This document shows, piece by piece, positions 1 to 8,925 of a stretch of DNA of 23,796 nt; within the stretch, counting starts at the first letter, position 1; each line of letters starts with the position of its first letter. The translations under genes and the position numbers were made by a program. Origin of the DNA: Betaproteobacteria bacterium (GTDB lineage: Bacteria; Pseudomonadota; Gammaproteobacteria; Burkholderiales; SG8-39). The notes under the pieces were generated by a model, which saw nothing but the letters and a program-made list of their open reading frames with translations, was not told the origin of the DNA and did not search any database. Location of the stretch: NCBI GenBank assembly GCA_019237595.1, contig JAFAGU010000061.1:1-23796 (forward strand), read 5' to 3'.

Positions 1-122
1 TGGAGACTCTCCAGCGCGGCGTAAGCCTCGGCGGTGATCTTGCCATCCGTGCTCAGCGTGTCGTCGAGATCGAAGAGCACGGCGTCGACGCCGGAGGCAT
101 CCATCTGCGCCAGGGGCTTCAT
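1..122 (-). CDS. HAD-superfamily hydrolase, N-terminal part (runs off the left edge)
   Basis: Only the first 40 codons lie in the window; the gene continues beyond base 1. The start MKPLAQMDASGVDAVLFDLD is followed by DTLSTDGKITAEAYAALESL. The FDLDDTL stretch (residues 17-23) is HAD motif I, with D18 as predicted nucleophile and D20 as acid/base, so a Mg2+-dependent phosphatase is expected. The text after motif I resembles the HAD-IIB (Cof/trehalose-phosphatase-like) type, but this is a weak subfamily call. The ATG overlaps the glpD stop codon in an ATGA, so the two genes are probably translationally coupled and co-transcribed. A role on a phosphorylated sugar or polyol beside glpD is inference only. 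The substrate cannot be named from this fragment. Confidence 0.8.
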   Translation of the reverse strand, partial: MKPLAQMDASGVDAVLFDLDDTLSTDGKITAEAYAALESL

Positions 123-1561
123 GCGAAGCACGCCGCGACGCGTGCGCGCTGCGCCTGCGTGAGATGCAGCGCCGCCTTCGTCCGGCGCCACAGCACATCT
201 TCGGGTCGCCTCGCCCACTCGCGATCCCTCAGGTACCGGACCTCCCGCTCGCAGAGACCTCCGCCGAAGTCTTCGCCGATGATGCCGTCCCCCAGCACGT
301 CGGCCGTCATGGCGCCGTGGCGACGGAAGACCTTCTCGACGACTAGCGTAGGTAGCTTGGAGTAGCGCGCCAGCGCCTCGCGTCTTGCTTCCTCGTGGTT
401 GGCAAAGCCACTACCGGGCAGCGGCTCGCGATCCGTCCATGGCCCGCGCAGGCCGGGAAAATAGGGCTCGAGTTTCTCCATGGCGTGCTCGGCGAGCTTC
501 CGGTAGGTGGTGATCTTCCCGCCAAACACCGAGAGCACCGGCGCGCGGCCTCCTTCGTCGTGCACCCGCAGGGTGTAGTCCCGGGTGACCGCGGACGGAT
601 TGGCGGAGCCGTCGTCATGGAGCGGCCGCACGCCGGAGAAGCTCCATACGACCTCGCCGGGCGCGATGGCCTTGGCGAGGTAGCGGTTCGCGGCGCGACA
701 GAGATAGGCGATTTCGTCGATGGCCGGAGTTCCGGCGGCAGGCGTTTCTTGCGCGATATCGGTCGTGCCGACCAGCGTGAAGCGATCCTCGTACGGAATC
801 ATGAAGACAACGCGGCGGTCGTCGTTCTGCAGGATGAAGGCGTGCTCGCCTTCATAGAGCCTCGGCATGACGATATGGCTGCCGCGTACGAGGCGCACGG
901 CATCGCGCGTCTTCACGCCCAAGCGCGTCCCCAGAACCTCAGCCACCCAAGGGCCGGCGGCGTTGACGATGGCCCGCGCGGCCAGCGATTCGCCGCTCGA
1001 CAGCCGAACTAGCCAACCCTCGCCCTCTCGCCGCGCCGACTCCACCGCTGTGCCGACGAGCACGCGCGCACCCCTCCGCGAGGCGTCCACCGCATTGCAA
1101 ACGACCAGGCGTGCGTCGTCTACGCGGCAATCGGAATAGGCAAACCCGTGCCGAAGCTCCGGGCGCATTCCCGAGGAATACGGCGCCGAGTCGAGCCGCA
1201 CCGCGTGAGAGCCGGGCAGGAGCGAGCGCCGGGCGAGATGGTCATAGAGGAAGAGCCCGGTACGGATCATCCATCGGGGCCTCAGCTCCGCGACATGCGG
1301 CATGACGAAGCGCGCCGGCCATACCAGGTGCCTCGCGACCCGGAGCAGGATCTCGCGCTCCGCGAGCGCCTCCGCTACCAGGCGAAACTCGAACTGCTCG
1401 AGATAGCGCAGCCCGCCGTGGATGAGCTTCGACGAGGCGGAAGAGGTCGCGCTCGCGAGGTCGTCCTTTTCGGCGAGCACCACCGAGAGACCGCGGCCCG
1501 CGGCATCGCGGGCGATGCCGGCGCCGTTGATGCCGCCGCCGATGACGAGCAGGTCGACCAT
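119..1561 (-). CDS. glpD: FAD-dependent glycerol-3-phosphate dehydrogenase GlpD
   Basis: Predicted membrane-associated flavoenzyme oxidising sn-glycerol 3-phosphate to dihydroxyacetone phosphate with electron transfer to the quinone pool. The protein is 480 aa, close to the about 500 aa of E. coli GlpD. Visible motifs are the FAD-binding GGGINGAG at residues 8-15, the family signature KLIHGGLRYLE at 45-55, and GGKITTYRK at 347-355 near the end of the FAD domain, followed by the C-terminal helical cap. The start is fixed because the dinucleotide fold begins at residue 4. A TATAGT at 1570-1575 (minus strand) could be a -10 box, but it lies only about 9 nt before the ATG, so a promoter there would give a nearly leaderless mRNA. 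No glpF, glpK or glpR is seen nearby. The gene ends in an ATGA overlap with a HAD phosphatase gene. Confidence 0.95.
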   Translation of the reverse strand: MVDLLVIGGGINGAGIARDAAGRGLSVVLAEKDDLASATSSASSKLIHGGLRYLEQFEFRLVAEALAEREILLRVARHLVWPARFVMPHVAELRPRWMIRTGLFLYDHLARRSLLPGSHAVRLDSAPYSSGMRPELRHGFAYSDCRVDDARLVVCNAVDASRRGARVLVGTAVESARREGEGWLVRLSSGESLAARAIVNAAGPWVAEVLGTRLGVKTRDAVRLVRGSHIVMPRLYEGEHAFILQNDDRRVVFMIPYEDRFTLVGTTDIAQETPAAGTPAIDEIAYLCRAANRYLAKAIAPGEVVWSFSGVRPLHDDGSANPSAVTRDYTLRVHDEGGRAPVLSVFGGKITTYRKLAEHAMEKLEPYFPGLRGPWTDREPLPGSGFANHEEARREALARYSKLPTLVVEKVFRRHGAMTADVLGDGIIGEDFGGGLCEREVRYLRDREWARRPEDVLWRRTKAALHLTQAQRARVAACFA

Positions 1562-1616
1562 GGCGGCCGACTATAGCCGAAGCCCGACGAAGCGCCGGGC
1601 GGCGGATGAAACGACG

Positions 1617-1799
1617 CTAGCTGCCGCTCGCCTTCTTCAGCTGGTCGAGCTGGAGGACCTTCACGCGCACTTCGGGGCCGGGCTTGGGGACGTCCTTGCC
1701 CTTCGTCTGCTGCTGGCGGCGCACGCGCTCGAAGGTCCTGCGCACGTCGGTGTCGAAGCTGGGCCGGTAGCGGAACGAGGCATCGAGGATGTGTTTCAT
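1617..1799 (-). CDS. Small basic protein of unknown function (60 aa)
   Basis: A 60-codon ORF beginning MKHILDASFRYRPSFDTDVR and ending QLDQLKKASGS. It is rich in Arg and Lys, with no signal peptide, membrane segment or cysteine. A good ribosome binding site (GGAGAG, minus strand, 1810-1805) sits 5 nt upstream of the ATG, which supports translation. I have an impression, not checked, of similar short proteins annotated as hypothetical in betaproteobacteria. It lies 55 bp upstream of glpD and 179 bp after atpC on the same strand, so it could be the first gene of a small operon with glpD or a monocistronic gene. No function can be assigned. The alternative is a spurious ORF, which the RBS argues against. 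Confidence 0.6.
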   Translation of the reverse strand: MKHILDASFRYRPSFDTDVRRTFERVRRQQQTKGKDVPKPGPEVRVKVLQLDQLKKASGS

Positions 1800-1804
1800 T
1801 GCGG

Positions 1805-1810
1805 CTCTCC
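1805..1810 (-). promoter_or_regulatory. Ribosome binding site of the 60-aa ORF
   Basis: GGAGAG on the minus strand, 5 nt before the ATG at 1799. This is the main support that the small ORF is a real gene. Confidence 0.6.
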
Positions 1811-1925
1811 GAACGCGGTGGCGACTGACGGCTGAAATTGTTGCAGCCGAGGGCCGCCGGCGTTGCTGGATCGATTTAGTCTGCGCGGACTATTTTCTGC
1901 GCTGCGCGAGCGATTTCAAGTCGCT

Positions 1926-1953
1926 GCGCCGCTACACGCGTCGCGAGCGGCGC
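1926..1953 (-). repeat. Inverted repeat downstream of atpC
   Basis: Perfect 8-bp arms, gcgccgct at 1926-1933 and agcggcgc at 1946-1953, with a 12-nt loop, lie 25-50 nt after the atpC stop. There is no T-run after the stem in the direction of atp transcription, so it is not a canonical intrinsic terminator. It may still slow or end transcription or stabilise the 3' end of the atp mRNA. Nothing else convincing is visible in the 179-bp spacer at 1800-1978. Confidence 0.3.
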
Positions 1954-1978
1954 TACCGCACTCTGATTTTGCGGCGAT

Positions 1979-2401
1979 TTATTTTTTGCGGAGCTTGCGA
2001 ATTGCAGCGAGCTGGGCCGCGAGCATCGCGAGCTCGCCTTCCACCGCCGCGATCTCCTGCTTGTCGGTCGCGGTGCGCCGGGCTTCTTCGGCGCGCTTGA
2101 GCGCTTCCTGGGCCTTCGCCTCGTCGAGATCGCGGCCGCGGATGGCCGTGTCGGCGAGGACGGTGATCACGCGTGGCTGCACTTCCAGGATCCCGCCCGC
2201 AACGAAGATGAGCTGCTCGTCGCCGCCCCCCGGCGGCGTAATACGCACTGCGCCAGGCTTGATGCGGGTAATGAGCGGCGTATGCCGCGGGTAGATGCCG
2301 AGCTCGCCCGCTTCTCCCGGAAGGACGACGAATTCCGCCTCCCCGGAGAAGATCGATTCCTCGGCGCTGACGACGTCGACGTGGATGGTGGGCGCGGCCA
2401 T
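1979..2401 (-). CDS. atpC: F1F0 ATP synthase epsilon subunit
   Basis: Central-stalk subunit of F1 that couples rotation and can inhibit ATP hydrolysis. At 140 aa it has the usual length. The N-terminal beta-sandwich (residues 1 to about 85) contains the family-typical stretch VLPGEAGELGIYPRHTPLIT, and the C-terminal two-helix hairpin is rich in Ala, Glu, Lys and Arg and ends IRKLRKK. It is the last gene of the atp operon, 13 nt after atpD. Operon order and family identity are clear; the strength of epsilon inhibition in this organism cannot be read from sequence. Confidence 0.96.
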   Translation of the reverse strand: MAAPTIHVDVVSAEESIFSGEAEFVVLPGEAGELGIYPRHTPLITRIKPGAVRITPPGGGDEQLIFVAGGILEVQPRVITVLADTAIRGRDLDEAKAQEALKRAEEARRTATDKQEIAAVEGELAMLAAQLAAIRKLRKK

Positions 2402-2414
2402 GGCTCGTCTCGCT

Positions 2415-3845
2415 CTACTTCAGCGTCTTCGCCTTCTCGAAGGCTTCCTCGATCGCGCCCACCATGTAGAACGCCTGCTCGGGGAGCGCGTCGCACTCTC
2501 CGTTCACGATCATCTTGAAGCCCTTGATCGTGTCCTTGAGTGAGACGTATTTGCCCGGCGTGCCGGTAAAGTTCTGCGCCACCGTGAACGGCTGGGAGAG
2601 GAAACGCTGGATCTTCCGCGCACGCGACACGGCGAGCTTGTCCTCGGGGGAGAGCTCGTCCATCCCGAGGATGGCGATGATGTCGCGCAGCTCCTTGTAG
2701 CGCTGCAGCGTCGCCTGGACCGCTCGAGTCGTGTTGTAGTGCTCCTCGCCGATGGTGTTCGGGTCGACCTGGCGGGAGGTGGAGTCGAGCGGATCCACGG
2801 CCGGATAGATGCCAAGCGCTGCAATATCGCGCGAAAGCACGACCGTGGCGTCGAGGTGGCCGAAAGTCGTGGCCGGCGACGGGTCGGTGAGGTCGTCGGC
2901 CGGGACGTATACCGCTTGGATGGAGGTGATCGAGCCGACCTTCGTCGACGTGATGCGTTCCTGCAGGCGGCCCATTTCCTCGGCGAGGGTGGGCTGGTAG
3001 CCGACCGCAGAAGGCATGCGGCCAAGCAGCGCCGACACTTCAGTTCCCGCTAGGGTGAATCGGTAGATGTTGTCGACGAAGAAGAGGATGTCGCGCCCTT
3101 CGTCGCGGAAGCTCTCGGCCATCGTAAGGCCGGTCAGGGCGACGCGCAGGCGGTTGCCCGGCGGCTCGTTCATCTGGCCGAACACCATCGCCACCTTCGA
3201 TTCCTCCAGGTGGTCGGGCTTTACGACCTCGGCCTCGATCATCTCGTGGTAGAAGTCGTTGCCCTCGCGCGTGCGCTCGCCCACGCCGGCGAACACGGAC
3301 AAGCCGGAGTGCTGGGTGGCGATGTTGTTGATGAGCTCGAGCATGTTGACCGTCTTTCCCACTCCGGCGCCGCCGAAGAGGCCGACCTTGCCGCCCTTGG
3401 CAAATGGGCAAATGAGGTCGATCACCTTGATGCCGGTCTCAAGGAGGTCGATGGAAGGCGAGAGCTCGTCGAACTTGGGCGCCACCTGGTGGATGGAGCG
3501 CTTCTTGTCCGACTTGATCGGCCCGACCTCGTCGATCGGCCGGCCCAGGACATTCATGATGCGGCCGAGCGTGGCCTTGCCGACCGGCACGGAGAGCGGC
3601 CCGCCGGTGCTCGTCACCTTCATTCCGCGGCGCAGGCCGTCGGAGGAGCCGAGCGCGATGCAGCGCACGACCCCGTCGCCGAGCTGCTGCTCCACCTCGA
3701 AGGTGAGGTCCTTCTCGACGAGCGGATTGGTCGCATCCTCTACGAGCATCAGCGCGTCGTAGACCTTGGGCATCGCCTCACGGTCGAACTGGATGTCGAT
3801 CACCGCGCCGATGCACTGGACGATGGTGCCTTGTGCTTGTGCCAT
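2415..3845 (-). CDS. atpD: F1F0 ATP synthase beta subunit (catalytic)
   Basis: Catalytic subunit of the F1 hexamer, making ATP from ADP and phosphate at the alpha/beta interface. At 476 aa it is slightly longer than the 460 aa of E. coli. The Walker A P-loop GGAGVGKT is at residues 158-165, followed by the family-typical GERTREGNDFYHEM stretch containing the catalytic glutamate. The Walker B region ILFFVDNIYRFT and the segment PSAVGYQPTLAEEMG are intact. Codons look GC-rich like the neighbours. It lies 29 nt after atpG and 13 nt before atpC. Confidence 0.98.
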   Translation of the reverse strand: MAQAQGTIVQCIGAVIDIQFDREAMPKVYDALMLVEDATNPLVEKDLTFEVEQQLGDGVVRCIALGSSDGLRRGMKVTSTGGPLSVPVGKATLGRIMNVLGRPIDEVGPIKSDKKRSIHQVAPKFDELSPSIDLLETGIKVIDLICPFAKGGKVGLFGGAGVGKTVNMLELINNIATQHSGLSVFAGVGERTREGNDFYHEMIEAEVVKPDHLEESKVAMVFGQMNEPPGNRLRVALTGLTMAESFRDEGRDILFFVDNIYRFTLAGTEVSALLGRMPSAVGYQPTLAEEMGRLQERITSTKVGSITSIQAVYVPADDLTDPSPATTFGHLDATVVLSRDIAALGIYPAVDPLDSTSRQVDPNTIGEEHYNTTRAVQATLQRYKELRDIIAILGMDELSPEDKLAVSRARKIQRFLSQPFTVAQNFTGTPGKYVSLKDTIKGFKMIVNGECDALPEQAFYMVGAIEEAFEKAKTLK

Positions 3846-3874
3846 AGCTCTTTCCTAAAGTCGAATGCGTTCGG

Positions 3875-4738
3875 TCAGACGGCGGCCGCGCCGCCGACGA
3901 TCTCCGAGAGTTCCTTGGTAATGGCGGCCTGCCGGTTCTTGTTGTAGACGAGCGTCAGCTCGTCGATGAGCGTCGCGGCGTTGTCGGAGGCCGCTTTCAT
4001 GGCGACCATCCGCGCCGACTGCTCGGAAGCCATGTTCTCGGCGACCGACTGGAAAATGATCGCCTCGATGTAGCGCGTGAGCACCTGCTCGAGCACCGTC
4101 TTCGCGTCGGGCTCGTAGAGGTAATCCCAGACGGTCTCCGGAGCGCCCATGCGCTCGCCCGAGAGCGGCAGGAGCTGCTGGACCATCGGCTCCTGCTTCA
4201 TTGTGTTGATGAAGCGGGTGTAGGCGATGGAGAGGCGGTCGATCCGGCCAGCGGTATACGCATCCAGGACAACCTTGATCGCGCCGATGAGCTTTTCCAT
4301 CTGCGGGCGGTCACCGAGCTGCACGGCGTGGGAGACGATGTTCGCGCCCAGGCGCTGCATGAAGCCCAGGCCCTTGTTGCCGATGCAGCACACGTCCACC
4401 TCGTAGCCCTGCGCCTGCCATTCCTTGTACTGCGAGAGCACGAGCCTCAGGACGTTCGTGTTCAGCGCCCCGCACAGGCCCTTGTCGGTGGTGACGACGA
4501 TCACGCCGACGCGCTTGACGCCCTCGCGCGCCACCAGGAAGGGATGGCGGTATTCCGGATTGGCGTGGGAGAGGTGGGCCGCGACGTTTCGGATCTTTTC
4601 CGCGTAGGGCCTCGCGGCCCGCATGCGGTCCTGCGCCTTGCGCATCTTCGAGGCGGCGACCATCTCCATCGCCTTGGTGATCTTCCGGGTGTTCTGCACA
4701 CTCCGGATCTTCATCCGAATTTCCTTGGTGCCGGGCAT
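3875..4738 (-). CDS. atpG: F1F0 ATP synthase gamma subunit
   Basis: Central rotor shaft of the F1 sector. It is 287 aa, the same as E. coli. The N-terminal coiled-coil helix MPGTKEIRMKIRSVQNTRKI with TKAMEMVAASKMRKAQ and the C-terminal helix ending TLIDELTLVYNKNRQAAITK are the conserved antiparallel shaft helices, with the Rossmann-like globular part (VIVVTTDKGLCGALN) between them. It sits between atpA (18-nt gap) and atpD (29-nt gap). Confidence 0.97.
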   Translation of the reverse strand: MPGTKEIRMKIRSVQNTRKITKAMEMVAASKMRKAQDRMRAARPYAEKIRNVAAHLSHANPEYRHPFLVAREGVKRVGVIVVTTDKGLCGALNTNVLRLVLSQYKEWQAQGYEVDVCCIGNKGLGFMQRLGANIVSHAVQLGDRPQMEKLIGAIKVVLDAYTAGRIDRLSIAYTRFINTMKQEPMVQQLLPLSGERMGAPETVWDYLYEPDAKTVLEQVLTRYIEAIIFQSVAENMASEQSARMVAMKAASDNAATLIDELTLVYNKNRQAAITKELSEIVGGAAAV

Positions 4739-4756
4739 GGCTCTCGGGCGCGCTCG

Positions 4757-6304
<1,548 letters not shown>

Positions 6305-6313
6305 GAAAGCTCC

Positions 6314-6850
6314 TTAAGCCTTGAGTGCGTTCTCGAGCGCGCCGAGCTGCGCGCGCGCGGAACCGTCGATGACCTTGTCGCCCACCATGACGCGCACGCC
6401 GCCGATGAGGTCCTTGTGGACGCTCACGCGGGCCTTGACCTTGCGGCCGAACTTCTTCTCGAGCCGCGAGACGAGGTCCCCGACCTGCTCCGGCGCGAGC
6501 TCGAAGGCAGAGTCGACCTGCGCCTCCAGGACGCCTTCGCGCTCGTTCTTGAGCGCGTCGAACTGGACGCGGATCTCGGGCAGCAGCTCGAGCCGCCCGT
6601 ATTCGGCGAGCGTGCGCACCAGATTCTCCGCCTCGCGAGTGAGCTTGCCGCCGAGGATCGACAAAATCAGCCCTGCGACCTTGGCGCGCGCAAGGTTGGG
6701 GTCGTTGATGACGCTCGCGACGCGCGCGTCGCTCACGACGGCCGAAAGCGCAGCAAGCATGTCGGCCCATTGGCCGAGGGTGGAGCTGCCGTCGCCGAGC
6801 TTGAAGACGGCTTCGGCGTACGGGCGGGCGACGGTGCTGGGCTCGGCCAT
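6314..6850 (-). CDS. atpH: F1F0 ATP synthase delta subunit
   Basis: Peripheral-stalk subunit linking the b dimer to the top of F1. I place the start at the ATG overlapping the atpF stop (TGATG), giving MAEPSTVARPYAEAVFKLGD and 178 aa, against 177 in E. coli. The much longer open frame that continues upstream (to about 7504) is only an absence of stops inside atpF and atpE. The N-terminal helical bundle starts STVARPYAEAVF and the conserved C-terminal VHKDLIGGVRVMVGDKVIDG is present. Confidence 0.96.
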   Translation of the reverse strand: MAEPSTVARPYAEAVFKLGDGSSTLGQWADMLAALSAVVSDARVASVINDPNLARAKVAGLILSILGGKLTREAENLVRTLAEYGRLELLPEIRVQFDALKNEREGVLEAQVDSAFELAPEQVGDLVSRLEKKFGRKVKARVSVHKDLIGGVRVMVGDKVIDGSARAQLGALENALKA

Positions 6851-7320
6851 CAGAGCTGGCGCTTGATCTGCTCGAGGAGCTCGGCGTGCGCGCGGGCGTC
6901 GACCTCGCGGCGCAGGATCTTCTCCGCGCCGGCGACCGCTAGCGAAGCCACCTGGTCGCGCAGTTGTTCGCGTGCGCGCGACATTTCCTGGGCAATTTCG
7001 GCCTTCGCGGCGGCCTTTTCGCGGCCGCCTTCCTCGCGCGCGGCGGTCCTTGCCTCGTCGACCAGCTCCGCGGCGCGCTTTTCGGCCTGCGCGAGCAGTT
7101 CCGCAGCGCGGCTCCTCGCCTGTTGCAGCGTCTCCTCGGCCTGGCGGTTCGACTGCTCGAGGCTCCGCCGCCCCTGATCGGCGGCCGCAAGCCCGTCGGC
7201 GATCGTCTTCTGCCGCGCCTCGATCGCGCGCACCATGTGCGGCCAGATGAACTTGACCGTAAACGCGATGAAGAGCGCGAAGACCGCGGCCTGGGCCAGC
7301 AGTGTCGCGGTGATGTTCAT
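6850..7320 (-). CDS. atpF: F1F0 ATP synthase b subunit
   Basis: Peripheral-stalk subunit, 156 aa as in E. coli. It has a single N-terminal membrane helix (about residues 5-25, MNITATLLAQAAVFALFIAF) and then a long charged, Ala/Arg/Glu-rich helix running to the C-terminus, as expected for the right-handed coiled-coil dimer. The family-typical FIWPHMVRAIEARQKTIADG follows the membrane segment. Only one b-type gene is present, so the b2 homodimer form is expected. Its stop overlaps the atpH start by one base. Confidence 0.96.
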   Translation of the reverse strand: MNITATLLAQAAVFALFIAFTVKFIWPHMVRAIEARQKTIADGLAAADQGRRSLEQSNRQAEETLQQARSRAAELLAQAEKRAAELVDEARTAAREEGGREKAAAKAEIAQEMSRAREQLRDQVASLAVAGAEKILRREVDARAHAELLEQIKRQL

Positions 7321-7338
7321 GGCGGCGTCCGGTGAGGC

Positions 7339-7611
7339 TTAGCGGAACGCCGTGGCGAGCGGGTTCGCGAACGCGAAGAACATCGCGATGCCCAGGCCGA
7401 TGATGAACGAAGCGTCGATCAGGCCCAGGAGCAGGAAGACCTTGCCCTGGAGCGAGTTCGTGAGCTCGGGCTGGCGCGCCGCGGCCTCCAGGAAGCGGCT
7501 GCACATGATGCCGACCCCGATGCAGGCGCCTGCGGCCCCCAGGCCGATCATCAGGCCGATGCCGATGCCCGTGTAGGCCTGCACCATGGCGAGCAGTTGA
7601 AGTTTGTCCAT
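7339..7611 (-). CDS. atpE: F1F0 ATP synthase c subunit (proteolipid ring)
   Basis: Membrane rotor subunit, 90 aa, two transmembrane helices joined by the polar loop ARQP (residues 45-48). The ion-binding carboxylate is D66 in GLIDASFIIGLG, equivalent to D61 of E. coli. An Asp there without the Gln/Glu/Ser set of sodium-binding rings points to proton coupling. Helix 1 keeps the small-residue pattern GLGAAGACIGVG; the cysteines at positions 30 and 37 are not in E. coli c and are a minor oddity. It lies between atpB (34-nt gap) and atpF (18-nt gap), with a purine-rich RBS (AAAGGGAAAAG). Confidence 0.97.
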   Translation of the reverse strand: MDKLQLLAMVQAYTGIGIGLMIGLGAAGACIGVGIMCSRFLEAAARQPELTNSLQGKVFLLLGLIDASFIIGLGIAMFFAFANPLATAFR

Positions 7612-7645
7612 TGGTCTTTTCCCTTTCTAGCGAGCGAAGTGAGTA

Positions 7646-8473
7646 TTAGTGGTGTTCGTGCGCCATCGAGATGTACACGACGGTCAGCATCATGAAGATG
7701 TAGGCCTGCAGCAGCACGATGAGGATGTGGAAAATCGCCCAGCCCAGGCCGAGGAGGACCGAGGAAAACCAGCCCACGAGGTGGTCGCCGCTCAGGCTGC
7801 TGTGCGCGGCCCACATCCAGAGAAGCAGGAAGAGGATTTCGCCCGCGTACATGTTGCCGAACAGGCGCAGCGAGTGCGAGAGCGTCTTCGAGACGTACTC
7901 GACCATCTGGAAAAGGAAGTTCGCGGGCACGAGCAGCGGATGCGAGCCGAAGGGCGCGAAGAAAAGCTCGTGCAGCCAGCCGCCGAATCCCTTGACCGAG
8001 ATGGCGAATACGATGGTCAGCACGAGGACGGAGATGGAGAGCGCGAAAGTGGTGTTGACGTCGGCCGTGGGCACGTAGCGAAAGCCATGCTCCGAGATAT
8101 GGTGAGTCGCGAGCCCGACGAGGTCCGCCGGCAGGAAATCCATGGCGTTCATGAGCACGACCCACACGAAGACCGTGAGCGCGAGCGGCGCGACAAAGCG
8201 GTTGCGATCCCCGTGGTGGAAGATGCCCTTCGCCTGCTCGTCGATGAAATCGAACAGCAGTTCCACGGCGGCCTGGCGCTTGTTCGGCACTCCTGAAGTC
8301 GCCCCCCGGACCACCCACCAGATGAAGCCGCAGCCCACGATGCCCAGCAGAATGGACACCATCAGCAGGTCGACGTTGAGGGTCCAGAACGCACCCTCGC
8401 CAATCGGCTTCGTGAACGACGTCAGGTGGTGCTGGATGTACTCCGACGGGGTCTGCTCGGCGCCTTCGACCAT
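7646..8473 (-). CDS. atpB: F1F0 ATP synthase a subunit
   Basis: Membrane stator subunit forming the proton half-channels against the c ring. It is 275 aa (E. coli 271), with several hydrophobic helices. The essential arginine is R203 in SLRLFGNMYAGE (R210 in E. coli). The C-terminal helix LLQAYIFMMLTVVYISMAHE contains the conserved Gln and polar residues of the channel. It begins MVEGAEQTPSEYIQHHLTSF, a periplasmic/amphipathic start common in betaproteobacteria. It follows atpI after 23 nt. Confidence 0.97.
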   Translation of the reverse strand: MVEGAEQTPSEYIQHHLTSFTKPIGEGAFWTLNVDLLMVSILLGIVGCGFIWWVVRGATSGVPNKRQAAVELLFDFIDEQAKGIFHHGDRNRFVAPLALTVFVWVVLMNAMDFLPADLVGLATHHISEHGFRYVPTADVNTTFALSISVLVLTIVFAISVKGFGGWLHELFFAPFGSHPLLVPANFLFQMVEYVSKTLSHSLRLFGNMYAGEILFLLLWMWAAHSSLSGDHLVGWFSSVLLGLGWAIFHILIVLLQAYIFMMLTVVYISMAHEHH

Positions 8474-8496
8474 TTCGTAGTTATGCGTTCAGCAAG

Positions 8497-8925
8497 TCAG
8501 TAGTCGCGGACAAAAAAAGCCATCGCGAAAATCACGATCGTCACCGCGAACGTAACGACGAGCATGCCGGCATGCGCGTTCGGGTAGTTCGCGAGCACGA
8601 GCCAAAGCAGGATTGCGGCAAGGCCGATCTTCACTGCCTCGGCTCTCAACGCGCCCAGCAGAAGCCCCCCTGCAGACCCCGCGCTGCTCCGCGAGGCCAC
8701 CAGCGCGGCGGCGAGACCGGCGATGATGCTGATCAGTCCGCCTGCAACCGCCGACAGTGCGCCGTCCCCTCCGGCGAGCACCGCCCCCCCTGCCGCAAGC
8801 GCCGCGGTCGCGGCGATCTGCCACACGAGGACGACGCCCACCGGCTTGCTCAGGTGCCTGAGCCATCGATTCCGATTTCCCGCACCCGGCAAAGCCTGAA
8901 AATTATAGCGCACGTTGCACTGCAC
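8497..8925 (-). CDS. atpI: ATP synthase subunit I (AtpI-like)
   Basis: Small hydrophobic protein at the head of the atp operon, thought from work on other bacteria to assist c-ring assembly or cation supply. The 142-aa frame has four hydrophobic segments (roughly residues 30-50, 58-77, 92-110 and 118-138) and ends MAFFVRDY. The start is uncertain. I use the GTG at 8925, which overlaps the parB stop (TAGTG), but the first about 25 residues are polar and a TATAAT lies inside them. If that is the atp promoter, a downstream start such as the GTG at 8841 would be used on that transcript. Identity rests on position plus membrane topology, since AtpI proteins are poorly conserved. Confidence 0.8.
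   Translation of the reverse strand: MQCNVRYNFQALPGAGNRNRWLRHLSKPVGVVLVWQIAATAALAAGGAVLAGGDGALSAVAGGLISIIAGLAAALVASRSSAGSAGGLLLGALRAEAVKIGLAAILLWLVLANYPNAHAGMLVVTFAVTIVIFAMAFFVRDY
8902..8907 (-). promoter_or_regulatory. Candidate -10 box of an atp operon promoter
   Basis: A perfect TATAAT on the minus strand just after the parB stop and ahead of the hydrophobic part of atpI. No good -35 hexamer is found at 15-19 nt spacing, which lowers confidence. The position, directly between the par genes and the atp genes, is where a dedicated atp promoter would be expected. Confidence 0.4.

Noticed and set aside
1800..1978. An intrinsic terminator or small RNA in the atpC downstream spacer
   Set aside because: Only short inverted repeats without a T-run in the direction of transcription are visible; evidence is too thin for a terminator or RNA gene call.
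8489..8866. An ATG-started open frame overlapping atpI in another frame
   Set aside because: The translation is Arg/Gly-rich and not membrane-like, whereas the atpI frame gives four hydrophobic helices.
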